Source: Prochlorococcus sp. AG-355-I20
Lineage (GTDB): Bacteria; Cyanobacteriota; Cyanobacteriia; PCC-6307; Cyanobiaceae
Assembly: GCA_003280895.1 (NCBI GenBank)
Contig: QCDM01000007.1
Coordinates: 1-61,033 of the forward strand
Direction: 5' to 3'
Length of the DNA: 61,033 nt
Positions 1 through 8,907 of this stretch are shown piece by piece; position 1 is the first letter of the stretch; every line of letters begins with the position of its first letter. Position numbers and translations under genes: made by a program. The notes under the pieces were generated by a model. It was not told where the DNA came from. It ran no database searches and saw only the letters and a program-made list of their open reading frames with translations.

Positions 1-3000
1 TATGACTGGCGATATAACTCCATGGATCAAAACCATCCAATGATCTTCCTTCCTTAAAGCCATACTCGACATAATGCTCAGTTGCACGTTCTGTATCACT
101 CCCCAACCAGTTTATTAAATCAGGATGACTGGCGATATATGTAAGAGCTTCTAAATCGGTAAGAGTTTTCGGAATGCTTGATGTTGAAGTCGTTACTATT
201 TCATCAAACCCCTCTGAGTCTTGATAAGAAATTACAGCTTTAATAGATTTTCCTTCTTCACTGGCTGCAACTGTATAGGTGGAATTAGTGCCGACTATAT
301 TCCATGTGGAATTATCAGAAGAAGTTTGCCAGCTATAAGATAAAGTCCCATTTCCATCAGGGTCAGCAGCATCTTCATTAATACTTAAAGTATTTCCTAC
401 AGAAGCTGTTCCACTTATAGAAAAACTTGCATCGCCTTTATTTTTATGTTCATTCGAGTCGATTAACATTTTATTTAAATCAAAAACGTTGGGATTTTTA
501 TATGCATTTTCTAAGTATTGATCTATTTTTTGTTTATCTAAGTTTTGTTTATGTAAGGAACCATCAAACCAGTAAAAATCAGCTTCCTTCCATGACAAAG
601 ATGAGAGAGAATTATCCGATAACAAATTCAAATAGTTTGATATATCATTTTTACTGTAGGAGGTAATTAAGTCAGGATTATCTGGATTGAAAACAATTTC
701 ATCAATAGGACTTTGGTCTGAAAAGAAATCAATTATTAGAAAGTCCATATTATTGTATGGCCCCTGATTTTCTCCTCCTTCGTTTCGAGCTATACCAAAT
801 AAATGCCTGTCATCAATAACTGCCCCCGACCAATCTTCTAAACTATTTAGGTTGAACGGAATATTTTTTAATAAAAGTCTATTTAAACTTGTCTGTGAAT
901 CATTTCCATTATCTAAAATTACTGCTTGAGTATATCCATCCAATACGTATGTATCATCTCCATTTCCTCCAATAAAAAAGGTTGATTGAGAATTTGAAGA
1001 AGTAGTAAAGGTATCATCACCTTCTCCTCCAACAAAAATAGAATCTTCCTCCGTTACTACAAAGTTATCATTTGTGTTCGATCCATAAACTACATTAAAT
1101 TCATCAGGAAAATGTCTTTCATCTCCAATGTTCCAAGTGGATATTTGATACTTCAACTGACTATTATCTCCCCACCATGTAATGGCTCCATATCTATCAC
1201 CGATTTCAGCATCAAATTCTATTGATTCTGTTCCGAAAGCAGCAGTTGTTGAATCATCTAAATTAATTACTTGTAGATATAAATTCTTTGGAGTTGTTAT
1301 TAAAAATTTGTTTTCATCTCCATCGAAACTCAAATATGCAAAATCTTTGGATCCATCGGATGGCATATAACTGCCTGTTTCAGGGTCAGATACCCATTCC
1401 CAATCGTTGTAATAAGGCGATTCAGAAATGAATGACATCCTACCAATATTTAATTCTCCTTCAAATTCTGGACTTTCTAATGTAGTACCCCAACCAAAAC
1501 CTTGTTGTGTTGTTCCTCCGGAATTTAAATTTGGACTATTAATTAAATCTATACTATTGCTACCGGGACCCCATATTGCATCTATTAAATTTTTATATCT
1601 TCCTTTTTCTATATCTAACGTTGTTAAATCAATTTCATTGATAAATGGTCCTGGTCCTCCCTCGTTAATTTCAAAATAGTGCTTAAGCCCTTCAAGAACT
1701 GCATCATTACTATCTCTCACATTATAAATAACCTCGATGGTTCCAGAAAAATCTTTATTGGGAATAAAGATGGTATTGTACTTATTGGCACATATAAGTT
1801 CTCTTTCATCAAAAAAATAATAATTATCAATATAATCTGGGAGTGATTGTAAGGTATTTGGCAAAAACACCTCTCCATTAGTCGCTGAAACTATTTCAAT
1901 AGAAAATTCGTCTCCTTCAATATCTTCAAAATAATGATCTATAATACTTATAATTCCAGGGTTATTAGTTTTTATATTTTCTTGTTCTCTCCAATTTGAA
2001 TTAATACCATTTAATTCCTCATTAAACGCATCTTCATACTCTTGCTTTATTCTTGGTGAATCATTAACAGGGTTAACTTTTAAGAAAGCAGAATTTTCTT
2101 GATTTAGAGTGTCTTTAAAGTTTTCTTTAATTAGAGTAAAAGATTGATTAAAATTTTGTTTCTCAGGATATATGTATTCACCTGTATTGACGTCTATGTA
2201 ATATTCAGAGTTATAGAGAAAATAATCTTCAATACTTGATTCATCAGAATTATAAATCTTATTGCCTGAACCATTCACTGTGAAACCGGCAGGACCAGAA
2301 AGAATAATATTATTAGTATTAAGATTGAAAATATTATTTTCTAAGGTAACGCGACCGCGACCGTTTTTTATAAGACTATCATTTGTATGGTTTGATTTGG
2401 CTAAAAACTTGTTCCCTTCAAATATTACTTCTTTACTATTTGCTTGATTTAATATATCAAAACTAAAATTATTATCTAAATAAACAGTATTGTTTTTTAT
2501 TAGATAACTTTCAGATCTATCTTGAACCACTAGCTTGAAAATATTGGGAAGATATCGATGATAGTCATAATTGAGATTAGTTAAAGGAGTAATCCAAACA
2601 GAGTTTTTAATCTCAAATCTTTTGGAGGCCCCTCCCCACCAATAATCATTCCCAACGCCAACTTGGTTAAGATTATAAGTATCAATATCTATCGAACTTA
2701 AAGGTTCTTCCCAAGCATTTGATTTGTTTTTTGTAACGGTATAAATATGTGTATTTGATATTGTTGATTTACTTATATCACTTGCTTTAGCCAAGAATTC
2801 ACCGCCTCCTGTAACCTCAATTTGATATCTATTGCCTTGTAAATTTACATTATCTCCAATTTCGAATGATCCCCCATTGATAGTTAAATTTCCATTTAAA
2901 ACTAGATTTACATTTTCATAACTTAAGTTTTGATTATTTATTTCACCACTAAGTTCAATAGTCTCTAATTGTTCTGTATTTATAATTGTTATTGGTTGCA

Positions 3001-6000
3001 GTGAATTTGTATTACTTGTCCCTTCGTTATCTATAAAATAATCAAAAGTTACATCACCATTCCAATCCTTTGAAGGAGTGAATTTCCAGATATTTGATGA
3101 AACTTTTGAGATAAAACCTTTATTCTCATATCCAGTTAGGTTAAGAATTGATCCATCTACATTATTAGGTAATAATTCATTATCACTAAAAGATATTGAA
3201 GTATCTTCATCTATTGCCCCAAGGTTTATTTTCTTGTGATCCTTATTATCTTCTACTTGGGGGATACTATAACTGGAAGTGGTTCCTATTTCATCAAATC
3301 CCTGAGCATCTTGATAAGAAATAATTGCTCTTATTTTTTTGCCTTCTTCGCTTGATGCAACTGTATAAGTGGAATTTGTACCAACAAGATCCCAATTGGA
3401 ATTATCAGAAGAAGTTTGCCATTTATAAGTTAAAGTTCCCGTCCCGTCAGGATCAGCAGAATCTACATTGATACTTAGAGTATTTCCTACAGAAGGAGTT
3501 CCTTTAATAGAAAAACCTGCATCTCCGTTATCTAATATTAACTTTATTGTTATTGGAGAAGATGGAGAGGAAGTATTTCCAGCAGAATCAGTTGCAGTTG
3601 CTGTTATTTCATAATTACCCTCATCAAGAGTTGATGATGTGATAGAAAAATTACCATCACTATCAGCAGTTGAAGTACCTAAATTTGTTCTAAAACTATC
3701 GCCCATCAAACCATGATTGGAGCATTGGTAATATAAAGTTTCTGGTCCACCTTTTGTTATCTGTATCTCTGTATATGCGCCATCAGATCCTGGAGTCCCA
3801 TAACTAGATACATTATTTGTAAAAGATGTACTCTTGTTAGCATCGAGATAAAAGAAGAGAGGATGGTTTGCATTGCTTGAGTCAGATTGATCAAATTTAT
3901 AGGTATTTCCTGGGGTTAAAGATAAATAAGGGGCGAAATCACCGTCAATTTTATAACCAAGGGATGATCCAGAGCCAAAGGAATTATGTTCTGATGTTTT
4001 AGCTTCTACTGCTACTTGATAGGTGACTGTTTGATTATCAGAAGGAGATCCACTATATAAAATTACAGTGCTGTTCGCTTCTGCAGTTCCTGTAATTACT
4101 GGAGTCGTTATATTTGTTGTTGTAGATGTTGTAGTAAGTGATTTTGGAGAACTTGGAGGTTCATTATCAATATTGATATTACTAAAAAATGTTGAAGAAC
4201 TTGTATCAGAAGTTGAGCTATCGCTGCTTGCATCAGAACTAGAACTTGTATCAGATGTTGAGTTATCGCTGCTTGAATCAGAACTAGAACTTGTATCAGA
4301 TGTTGAGCTATCACTGCTTGAATCAGAACTAGAACTTGTATCAGATATTGAGCTATCACTACCTGTATCAGAACTAGAACTTGTATCAGATGTAGAGCTA
4401 CCGCTGCCTGTATAAGAACTAGAACTTGTACTAGAACTAGAGCTAGAAGTGGCGGAATGACTTCTACCTTCTCTAAAACCATTGGTTATGAAATGTTTTA
4501 TAGCAGCTTCTGTATCTGAGCCAAAAGCAGAGGCGAGATCTGAATAGTTATTTAGATAATTAGTAGGGTTGAAATCAGTTATGTTTCTTCCTTCTGAATG
4601 TCCATTATTTATATAATGATTTTTAGCAGCATTAATGTCGGTTCCAAAAGCATTAATCAAATCAGGATTGCTGGCGATATATTGTAGTGCTTCTAAATCA
4701 GATAAAGTTTTTGGTCTTGAAGTTGTTGAAGTTGAAGAACTTGTATCAGAAGTTGAGCTATCGCTGCTTGCATCAGAACTAGAACTTGTATCAGATGTTG
4801 AGTTATCGCTGCTTGAATCAGAACTAGAACTTGTATCAGATGTTGAGCTATCACTGCTTGAATCAGAACTAGAACTTGTACTAGAACTTGTACTAGAACT
4901 TGTACTAGAACTTGTACTAGAACTAGAGCTAGAAGTGGCGGAATGACTTCTGCCTTCTCTAAAACCATTGGTTATGAAATGTTTTATAGCAGCTTCTGTA
5001 TCAGAGCCAAAAGTATTTTTTAAGTCAGGATAATTTTCTAAGTATTGGGCTACATTAAAGGTAATAGTTCTTCCTTCTGTATAGCCAAAATCGTTATAAT
5101 GTTTAATTGCTAAGGCAGTATCAGTTTTAAAGGAGCTAATTAAATCTTCATGACTTGCGATATATGCAAGTGCTGCTGTTGTTAATGATATTGGAGCATA
5201 GGGTGCTTCTACATCACTATTTAAATCAGCAGCCTGAGCTTCTAGAGCAGCTATTTGAATTTTAAGACCGCTTTGAGTGTTTTCAAAATCACTTTCAACA
5301 GTTGTAGTAGATGACTTGATCTCATCAATTACTCTTTTTACAGTCTCAACAATTAGATCTCCCACATAAGGTTTTATTTCATCCCAGCTGACATTACCTA
5401 GATAACCAGGAAGACTTGGTAGAAGGCTTAGAAAATAAGTTGAGGTGTAACCAGTACCGCCTAAATATATATTTTCAATTCCTGTATTTTCCCATGCATC
5501 AAGAACAATAACAGCTTGGTTACCATAAGTAGCAACAAGATGTTTATTATCAATGCTTGCTGCATATCCGTAGTATGAATAGTTACTACTTAGAAAAAGA
5601 TTATCTTCAGTGCCCTGATTTGGTGCTTCGTAGATAATTGCAACGGCAGTGCCACTGATCGTATAAGTGTCATTACCGGACCCACCTATTAGATATTGAT
5701 CATAAGAACTATAACTATTTTTTAGTGAATCATCACCACCTAAGCCCCAAACTATTTCATTCCCTGAGGCATAAAGTGTTTCCCCACTAGAACTACCAAA
5801 CTCTTCGCTATATCCCAAACTCGTGAAATCATAACTTGTTGAATAAGAAAGATTAGAAAGTTGACTTTTTAGGCTGTCAATAGATGTATGTATGAAATGT
5901 TTATCTATTTGAATAGGATCTGTTGTGATGTATTCGCTGAAGCCATCATCATCTGTGTAAATAATATTTGCTTTATAGTATTTGTCTGAGTCGGTGTACT

Positions 6001-7624
6001 GTAAGAGATAAGTGGAGTTGGTACTTACATTGGACCATGTTCTTCCATCAGAAGAAGATTGCCATTGATAACTTAATTGCCCTGTTCCATCTGGATCCTG
6101 TGAATCTTCATTAATACTTAAAGTATTTCCAACAGCTGCTGTTCCACTTATTGAGAAGCTCGCATCTCCTGAATCTACAATTTGATTTACTTCTATTGAT
6201 AATACTGAAGATAACGGAGATGTATTTCCTGTAGCGTCTGTTGCAGTAGCTGTTAAGGAATAAGTTGCGTAATTGAGGGCAGATGATGTTATGGAAAAAG
6301 CACCATCAGTACCAGCTGTAGCAGAACCTAAAAGTATAGATCCGTTATAAAGTTTTACTGTACTTCCAGCTTCTGCAATACCAGTAATTATTGGGGTATT
6401 ATCATTTGTCCGGGTTGTTGTTGCTGTTAATGAGATTGGTGCACTTGGTGCTGTGGTGTCTAAATTGTCTAAATCAATTTGATAAACTCTCGTATGTCCA
6501 CTATCAGTCCCATTGGCTTCATTAAATGGAGCACCAATCGCGACTGTAGAACCATCAGCGGAAAGGCTGACTGACTTACCTGATTGATCCCCATAATCCT
6601 CACCATCAATATCAGCCCCTACCTTTATCCAAAGGTTATTTATGTATTTATATATCCGAATATGATGCAAACTAGCATTATATGGAGCACCAATCGCGAC
6701 TAGTGAACCATCAGCAGAAAGACTTACAGAATAGCCAGAAGAAGCTTCTCCATCTATATCACTACCTAATTGAGTCCAAGTATCATTAACGTTTTTATAT
6801 ATCCGAACATGCCCACTATGGTTATTACCCGTATTTCCATAAGCACCAATCGCGACTAGTGAACCATCAGCAGAAAGACTTACAGAACGGCCAGAATAAT
6901 CATAAGCAGCTTCTCCATCTATATCACTACCTACTTGAGTCCAAGTATCATTAATATTTTTATATATCCGAACATGCCCACTAAAACGTCCATTGTCTTT
7001 ATTTTCACTAGCACCAATCGCGACTACTGAACCATCAGAAGAAAGACTTACAGAAATGCCAAAAAAATCACCAGAAGCTTCTCCTTCTATATCACTACCT
7101 ACTTGAGTCCAAGTATCATTTACGTTTTTGTATATCCGTACATGTCCACTGTCAGTCCCATTGTCATCATTATAAGGAGCACCAATCGCGACTAGTGAAC
7201 CATCAGAAGAAAGACTTACTGAATAACCTGAACTATCATTACCAACTTCTCCATTTATATCAGCCCCTACCTTCGTCCATGTGTTATTTATGTTTTTATA
7301 TATCCGTACAAGCCCATTGCTATACCCATCACGTTCAGGAGCACCAATCGCTACTACTGAACCATCAGAGGAAAGACTTACTGAATAACCTAAATCATCA
7401 ACATAACCTTCGCCATCTATATCACTACCTACTTGAGTCCAAGTATCATTTACGTTTTTATATATCCGTACATGACCACTACGATGATTATTGTCATCAT
7501 TATAAGGAGCACCAATCGCTACTACTGAACCATCAGAGGAAAGGCTGACTGAAAAACCATATTGATCATGAGCAGCTTCTCCATCTATATCACTTCCGAT
7601 TTGAGTAAAAAAAGATGAGGTCAT
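1..7624 (-). CDS. Giant mosaic surface/secreted RTX-like protein (3' end beyond window)
   Basis: The frame is open from ATG at 7624 to the left edge, giving at least 2541 codons with no stop. Approximate domain order by residue: seven FG-GAP-like repeats (1-385); bacterial Ig-like domain (390-476); second Ig-like type starting SISGTAAVGNTLSI (482-545); RTX-like stretch with GGSGNDTY (598-667); HY..G..EGR repeats and Ser/Asp-rich linkers (815-1145); Ig-like domain with an inserted cupredoxin-like module (1160-1362); second copy of the SVGNTLSI domain (1366-1463); cadherin-like domain (1465-1535); beta-helix-like stretch (1545-1790); another cadherin-like stretch; RTX-like GGEGDDTF and GGNGDDTY (2186-2239); third SVGNTLSI domain; more EGR repeats at the edge. 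There is no N-terminal signal peptide, so a C-terminal type I secretion signal outside the window is plausible. Role in attachment or cell-surface contact is inferred. Confidence 0.9.
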   Translation of the reverse strand, partial: MTSSFFTQIGSDIDGEAAHDQYGFSVSLSSDGSVVAIGAPYNDDNNHRSGHVRIYKNVNDTWTQVGSDIDGEGYVDDLGYSVSLSSDGSVVAIGAPERDGYSNGLVRIYKNINNTWTKVGADINGEVGNDSSGYSVSLSSDGSLVAIGAPYNDDNGTDSGHVRIYKNVNDTWTQVGSDIEGEASGDFFGISVSLSSDGSVVAIGASENKDNGRFSGHVRIYKNINDTWTQVGSDIDGEAAYDYSGRSVSLSADGSLVAIGAYGNTGNNHSGHVRIYKNVNDTWTQLGSDIDGEASSGYSVSLSADGSLVAIGAPYNASLHHIRIYKYINNLWIKVGADIDGEDYGDQSGKSVSLSADGSTVAIGAPFNEANGTDSGHTRVYQIDLDNLDTTAPSAPISLTATTTRTNDNTPIITGIAEAGSTVKLYNGSILLGSATAGTDGAFSITSSALNYATYSLTATATDATGNTSPLSSVLSIEVNQIVDSGDASFSISGTAAVGNTLSINEDSQDPDGTGQLSYQWQSSSDGRTWSNVSTNSTYLLQYTDSDKYYKANIIYTDDDGFSEYITTDPIQIDKHFIHTSIDSLKSQLSNLSYSTSYDFTSLGYSEEFGSSSGETLYASGNEIVWGLGGDDSLKNSYSSYDQYLIGGSGNDTYTISGTAVAIIYEAPNQGTEDNLFLSSNYSYYGYAASIDNKHLVATYGNQAVIVLDAWENTGIENIYLGGTGYTSTYFLSLLPSLPGYLGNVSWDEIKPYVGDLIVETVKRVIDEIKSSTTTVESDFENTQSGLKIQIAALEAQAADLNSDVEAPYAPISLTTAALAYIASHEDLISSFKTDTALAIKHYNDFGYTEGRTITFNVAQYLENYPDLKNTFGSDTEAAIKHFITNGFREGRSHSATSSSSSSTSSSTSSSTSSSTSSSSDSSSDSSTSDTSSSSDSSSDNSTSDTSSSSDASSDSSTSDTSSSTSTTSRPKTLSDLEALQYIASNPDLINAFGTDINAAKNHYINNGHSEGRNITDFNPTNYLNNYSDLASAFGSDTEAAIKHFITNGFREGRSHSATSSSSSSTSSSSYTGSGSSTSDTSSSSDTGSDSSISDTSSSSDSSSDSSTSDTSSSSDSSSDNSTSDTSSSSDASSDSSTSDTSSSTFFSNINIDNEPPSSPKSLTTTSTTTNITTPVITGTAEANSTVILYSGSPSDNQTVTYQVAVEAKTSEHNSFGSGSSLGYKIDGDFAPYLSLTPGNTYKFDQSDSSNANHPLFFYLDANKSTSFTNNVSSYGTPGSDGAYTEIQITKGGPETLYYQCSNHGLMGDSFRTNLGTSTADSDGNFSITSSTLDEGNYEITATATDSAGNTSSPSSPITIKLILDNGDAGFSIKGTPSVGNTLSINVDSADPDGTGTLTYKWQTSSDNSNWDLVGTNSTYTVASSEEGKKIRAIISYQDAQGFDEIGTTSSYSIPQVEDNKDHKKINLGAIDEDTSISFSDNELLPNNVDGSILNLTGYENKGFISKVSSNIWKFTPSKDWNGDVTFDYFIDNEGTSNTNSLQPITIINTEQLETIELSGEINNQNLSYENVNLVLNGNLTINGGSFEIGDNVNLQGNRYQIEVTGGGEFLAKASDISKSTISNTHIYTVTKNKSNAWEEPLSSIDIDTYNLNQVGVGNDYWWGGASKRFEIKNSVWITPLTNLNYDYHRYLPNIFKLVVQDRSESYLIKNNTVYLDNNFSFDILNQANSKEVIFEGNKFLAKSNHTNDSLIKNGRGRVTLENNIFNLNTNNIILSGPAGFTVNGSGNKIYNSDESSIEDYFLYNSEYYIDVNTGEYIYPEKQNFNQSFTLIKENFKDTLNQENSAFLKVNPVNDSPRIKQEYEDAFNEELNGINSNWREQENIKTNNPGIISIIDHYFEDIEGDEFSIEIVSATNGEVFLPNTLQSLPDYIDNYYFFDERELICANKYNTIFIPNKDFSGTIEVIYNVRDSNDAVLEGLKHYFEINEGGPGPFINEIDLTTLDIEKGRYKNLIDAIWGPGSNSIDLINSPNLNSGGTTQQGFGWGTTLESPEFEGELNIGRMSFISESPYYNDWEWVSDPETGSYMPSDGSKDFAYLSFDGDENKFLITTPKNLYLQVINLDDSTTAAFGTESIEFDAEIGDRYGAITWWGDNSQLKYQISTWNIGDERHFPDEFNVVYGSNTNDNFVVTEEDSIFVGGEGDDTFTTSSNSQSTFFIGGNGDDTYVLDGYTQAVILDNGNDSQTSLNRLLLKNIPFNLNSLEDWSGAVIDDRHLFGIARNEGGENQGPYNNMDFLIIDFFSDQSPIDEIVFNPDNPDLITSYSKNDISNYLNLLSDNSLSSLSWKEADFYWFDGSLHKQNLDKQKIDQYLENAYKNPNVFDLNKMLIDSNEHKNKGDASFSISGTASVGNTLSINEDAADPDGNGTLSYSWQTSSDNSTWNIVGTNSTYTVAASEEGKSIKAVISYQDSEGFDEIVTTSTSSIPKTLTDLEALTYIASHPDLINWLGSDTERATEHYVEYGFKEGRSLDGFDPWSYIASH
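3690..4010 (-). other. Cupredoxin-like (type-1 copper) module inside the giant protein
   Basis: About residues 1206-1312 contain NHPLFFYLDA and, further on, ETLYYQC-SNHGLMG. The set His ... Cys-x2-His-x2-Met matches type-1 copper ligands, with C-to-H and H-to-M spacings as in amicyanin. The surrounding sequence aligns to the upstream Ig-like domain, broken between LYSGS and LGTSTADSDG, so the module sits in a loop of that Ig domain. Copper binding and redox activity are inferred from the ligand pattern only. Confidence 0.65.
4193..5013 (-). repeat. Internal duplication: Ser/Asp-rich linker plus EGR repeat block
   Basis: A block of about 147 bp at 4193-4339 recurs almost unchanged at 4733-4879, exactly 540 bp away. 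A flanking segment at about 4440-4525 recurs with two substitutions at about 4926-5010, offset 486 bp. The two copies differ mainly in the length of the Ser-rich tract between these segments. They encode (S)nD(S)n TSD linkers and the repeat ending HFITNGFREGRS. The structure is prone to slippage or recombination, so length polymorphism between strains is likely. Confidence 0.85.
6500..7600 (-). repeat. Seven in-frame FG-GAP-like repeats
   Basis: About 165 bp units encode the consensus SVSLSSDGSxVAIGAP followed by SGHVRIYKN and a TWTQVGSDIDGE segment. The DGS core appears near 7520, 7365, 7200, 7020, 6865, 6700 and 6550. Neighbouring units are nearly identical in DNA, which suggests recent duplication or gene conversion. 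The pattern resembles FG-GAP/integrin beta-propeller blades, and seven units would fit one closed seven-bladed propeller. The propeller is inference. Confidence 0.85.
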
Positions 7625-7657
7625 TATTGTTTAGCTCAGCGGTGAGATAATTAAAAA

Positions 7658-8323
7658 TTATAAAATCTTTTCACAAAAAAGTAGCCGATTTCCTATTAAT
7701 TTAGACCGACAGTAAATTTTTTCTACATTATTTTTAACATAAGAAGGGACTCGATCAGCAAAATGCGATAGTACCCTAAATAATGAAGTGCTTTTTATAT
7801 CTCCCATATTTCTTTTTCTACCAAAACCGCCTTTTGGCATAGTTCTATCAAAAAATAAATCAGCATAATTTTTAAATAATTGTTCTGCATTTCTTGGTAA
7901 TGGTTTTGTATTTAAAGCTTGCAAAGTTCTCTCTAATCTTTTCTTCAAATCTCGCTTTGTTGTATCTCTTCTGTTGCCACGTTCTTCATTAATAAATTCT
8001 TCTTTTAGTGCAAACCAATTAATTTCTTTTTTTAATCCTTTTGATATTTTTCCTCCATTAATTAATTCATAGGCTTTTGCTAAATCAACATTTCTTTCTT
8101 CCATTAAATCAGCAAGTTCTTCAATAAGATTTATCATTTTTCCGCTGTTTTCTGAAGTCCAAATAAGGTCAACCAAAATAGAATTTCTTGAACCATCTTG
8201 GTATCTATAAACAACCTTAGTTATCAACTTATTATTTCTTTCCCAATTAGATATTGACCAACCAAAGCCATGTTTGGATTTTATTAATTGCCTTGTGGTA
8301 GCAACCCATTTTGGAGATTTCAT
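7658..8323 (-). pseudogene. Probable tyrosine recombinase fragment (N-terminal half only)
   Basis: The ORF encodes 221 residues from ATG at 8323. The start (GWSISNWERN, VYRYQDGSRNSILV) looks like an arm-type DNA-binding domain. Residues 105-190 (WFALKEEFINEERG, ALNTKPLPRNAEQL, then a basic GGFGRKRNM segment and LFRVLSHFADR) resemble the core-binding helices of cyanobacterial integrases. No R...HxxR...Y catalytic domain follows, so the protein would be inactive as a recombinase. It lies 136 bp from the 3' end of tRNA-Ala, where such integrases normally sit. The family is judged from overall pattern, so an unrelated conserved hypothetical is possible. Confidence 0.45.
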
Positions 8324-8459
8324 TTCTGCAACAAAAAAAATACTTCTAAGAGCATTTTAGAGAGCAGAATCGCATAAACAAGCTTGGATAAGTGGGTACA
8401 AAAGTTATGTTATTACTAAACGCTGTCTGAAAACTATTGGTATGACTGAAAAAATTAAG

Positions 8460-8532
8460 TGGAGCCAAGGAGACTCGAACTCCTGACCCCCTGCATGCCA
8501 TGCAGGTGCTCTACCAGCTGAGCTATGGCCCC
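8460..8532 (-). tRNA. tRNA-Ala(GGC)
   Basis: The reverse complement folds as a 73 nt cloverleaf. It has a seven-base acceptor stem (GGGGCCA with TGGCTCC), a D arm containing AGCTGGTA, an anticodon stem CCTGC/GCAGG with loop ATGGCAT, and a T arm with TTCGAGT. The anticodon is GGC, which reads GCC and GCU. The discriminator base is A and CCA is not encoded. The 3' end faces the integrase-like fragment and the giant gene, as expected for an integration site. Confidence 0.97.
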
Positions 8533-8907
8533 AAATCGTGAAACGTTTGTCTTTTTATCTTTTTAAAGATTTCTTTCTTGACATCCGTAATCTCTATAAT
8601 ACTTTATTGAGTTTTTTATGAAACTATGCCCTATAAAATTAATCTTGAGATTTTAAAATTACAGCATCTACAAACCATTAAGGTAAAAAATAAAGATCTT
8701 TTCAAGTAATGCAAAAGTTCTTATAAGGTAAATTTATTTAGAAGCAAAACAAAAATAAAAAAATTATTTACTTATAAAGAATTATATTTACAGCCTTAGC
8801 TCTCTTTTTTATTCTCTAAAGATTTTATTCCTTATTACTAAGCTATTAAATTTTTTTTTAAAATAAATATCATAAACCTAATGACAAAAATATAGTTTGT
8901 TTTACTT
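8533..8907. other. Gene-free AT-rich spacer upstream of tRNA-Ala
   Basis: This 375 bp stretch separates the 3' end of the kdsB-kdsC fusion from the 5' end of the tRNA. It must hold the tRNA promoter, but I cannot single out a convincing box in such AT-rich sequence. I see no ORF with protein-like content, strong hairpin or repeat. Confidence 0.5.

Noticed and set aside
4068..4968. Repetitive ORFs on both strands encoding acidic SDVELSLLESELEL-like or hydrophobic HLIQVLVLIQ-like repeats
   Set aside because: They are alternative-frame reads of the Ser/Asp-rich linkers of the giant minus-strand gene, which is open across the whole region.
7195..7548. Plus-strand ORF with NHQRKDLLNNLNHQ repeats
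   Set aside because: It is antisense to the FG-GAP repeats and its repeats mirror theirs.
6500..7600. Regular ~165 bp repeats considered as a CRISPR-like or other non-coding array
   Set aside because: Units are in-frame, full-length coding repeats of FG-GAP type with no short identical repeat plus unique spacer structure.
1..8459. A second copy of the tRNA-Ala 3' end as an attachment repeat
   Set aside because: I looked for the T-arm and acceptor sequence by eye and found no copy; it may lie beyond the left edge.
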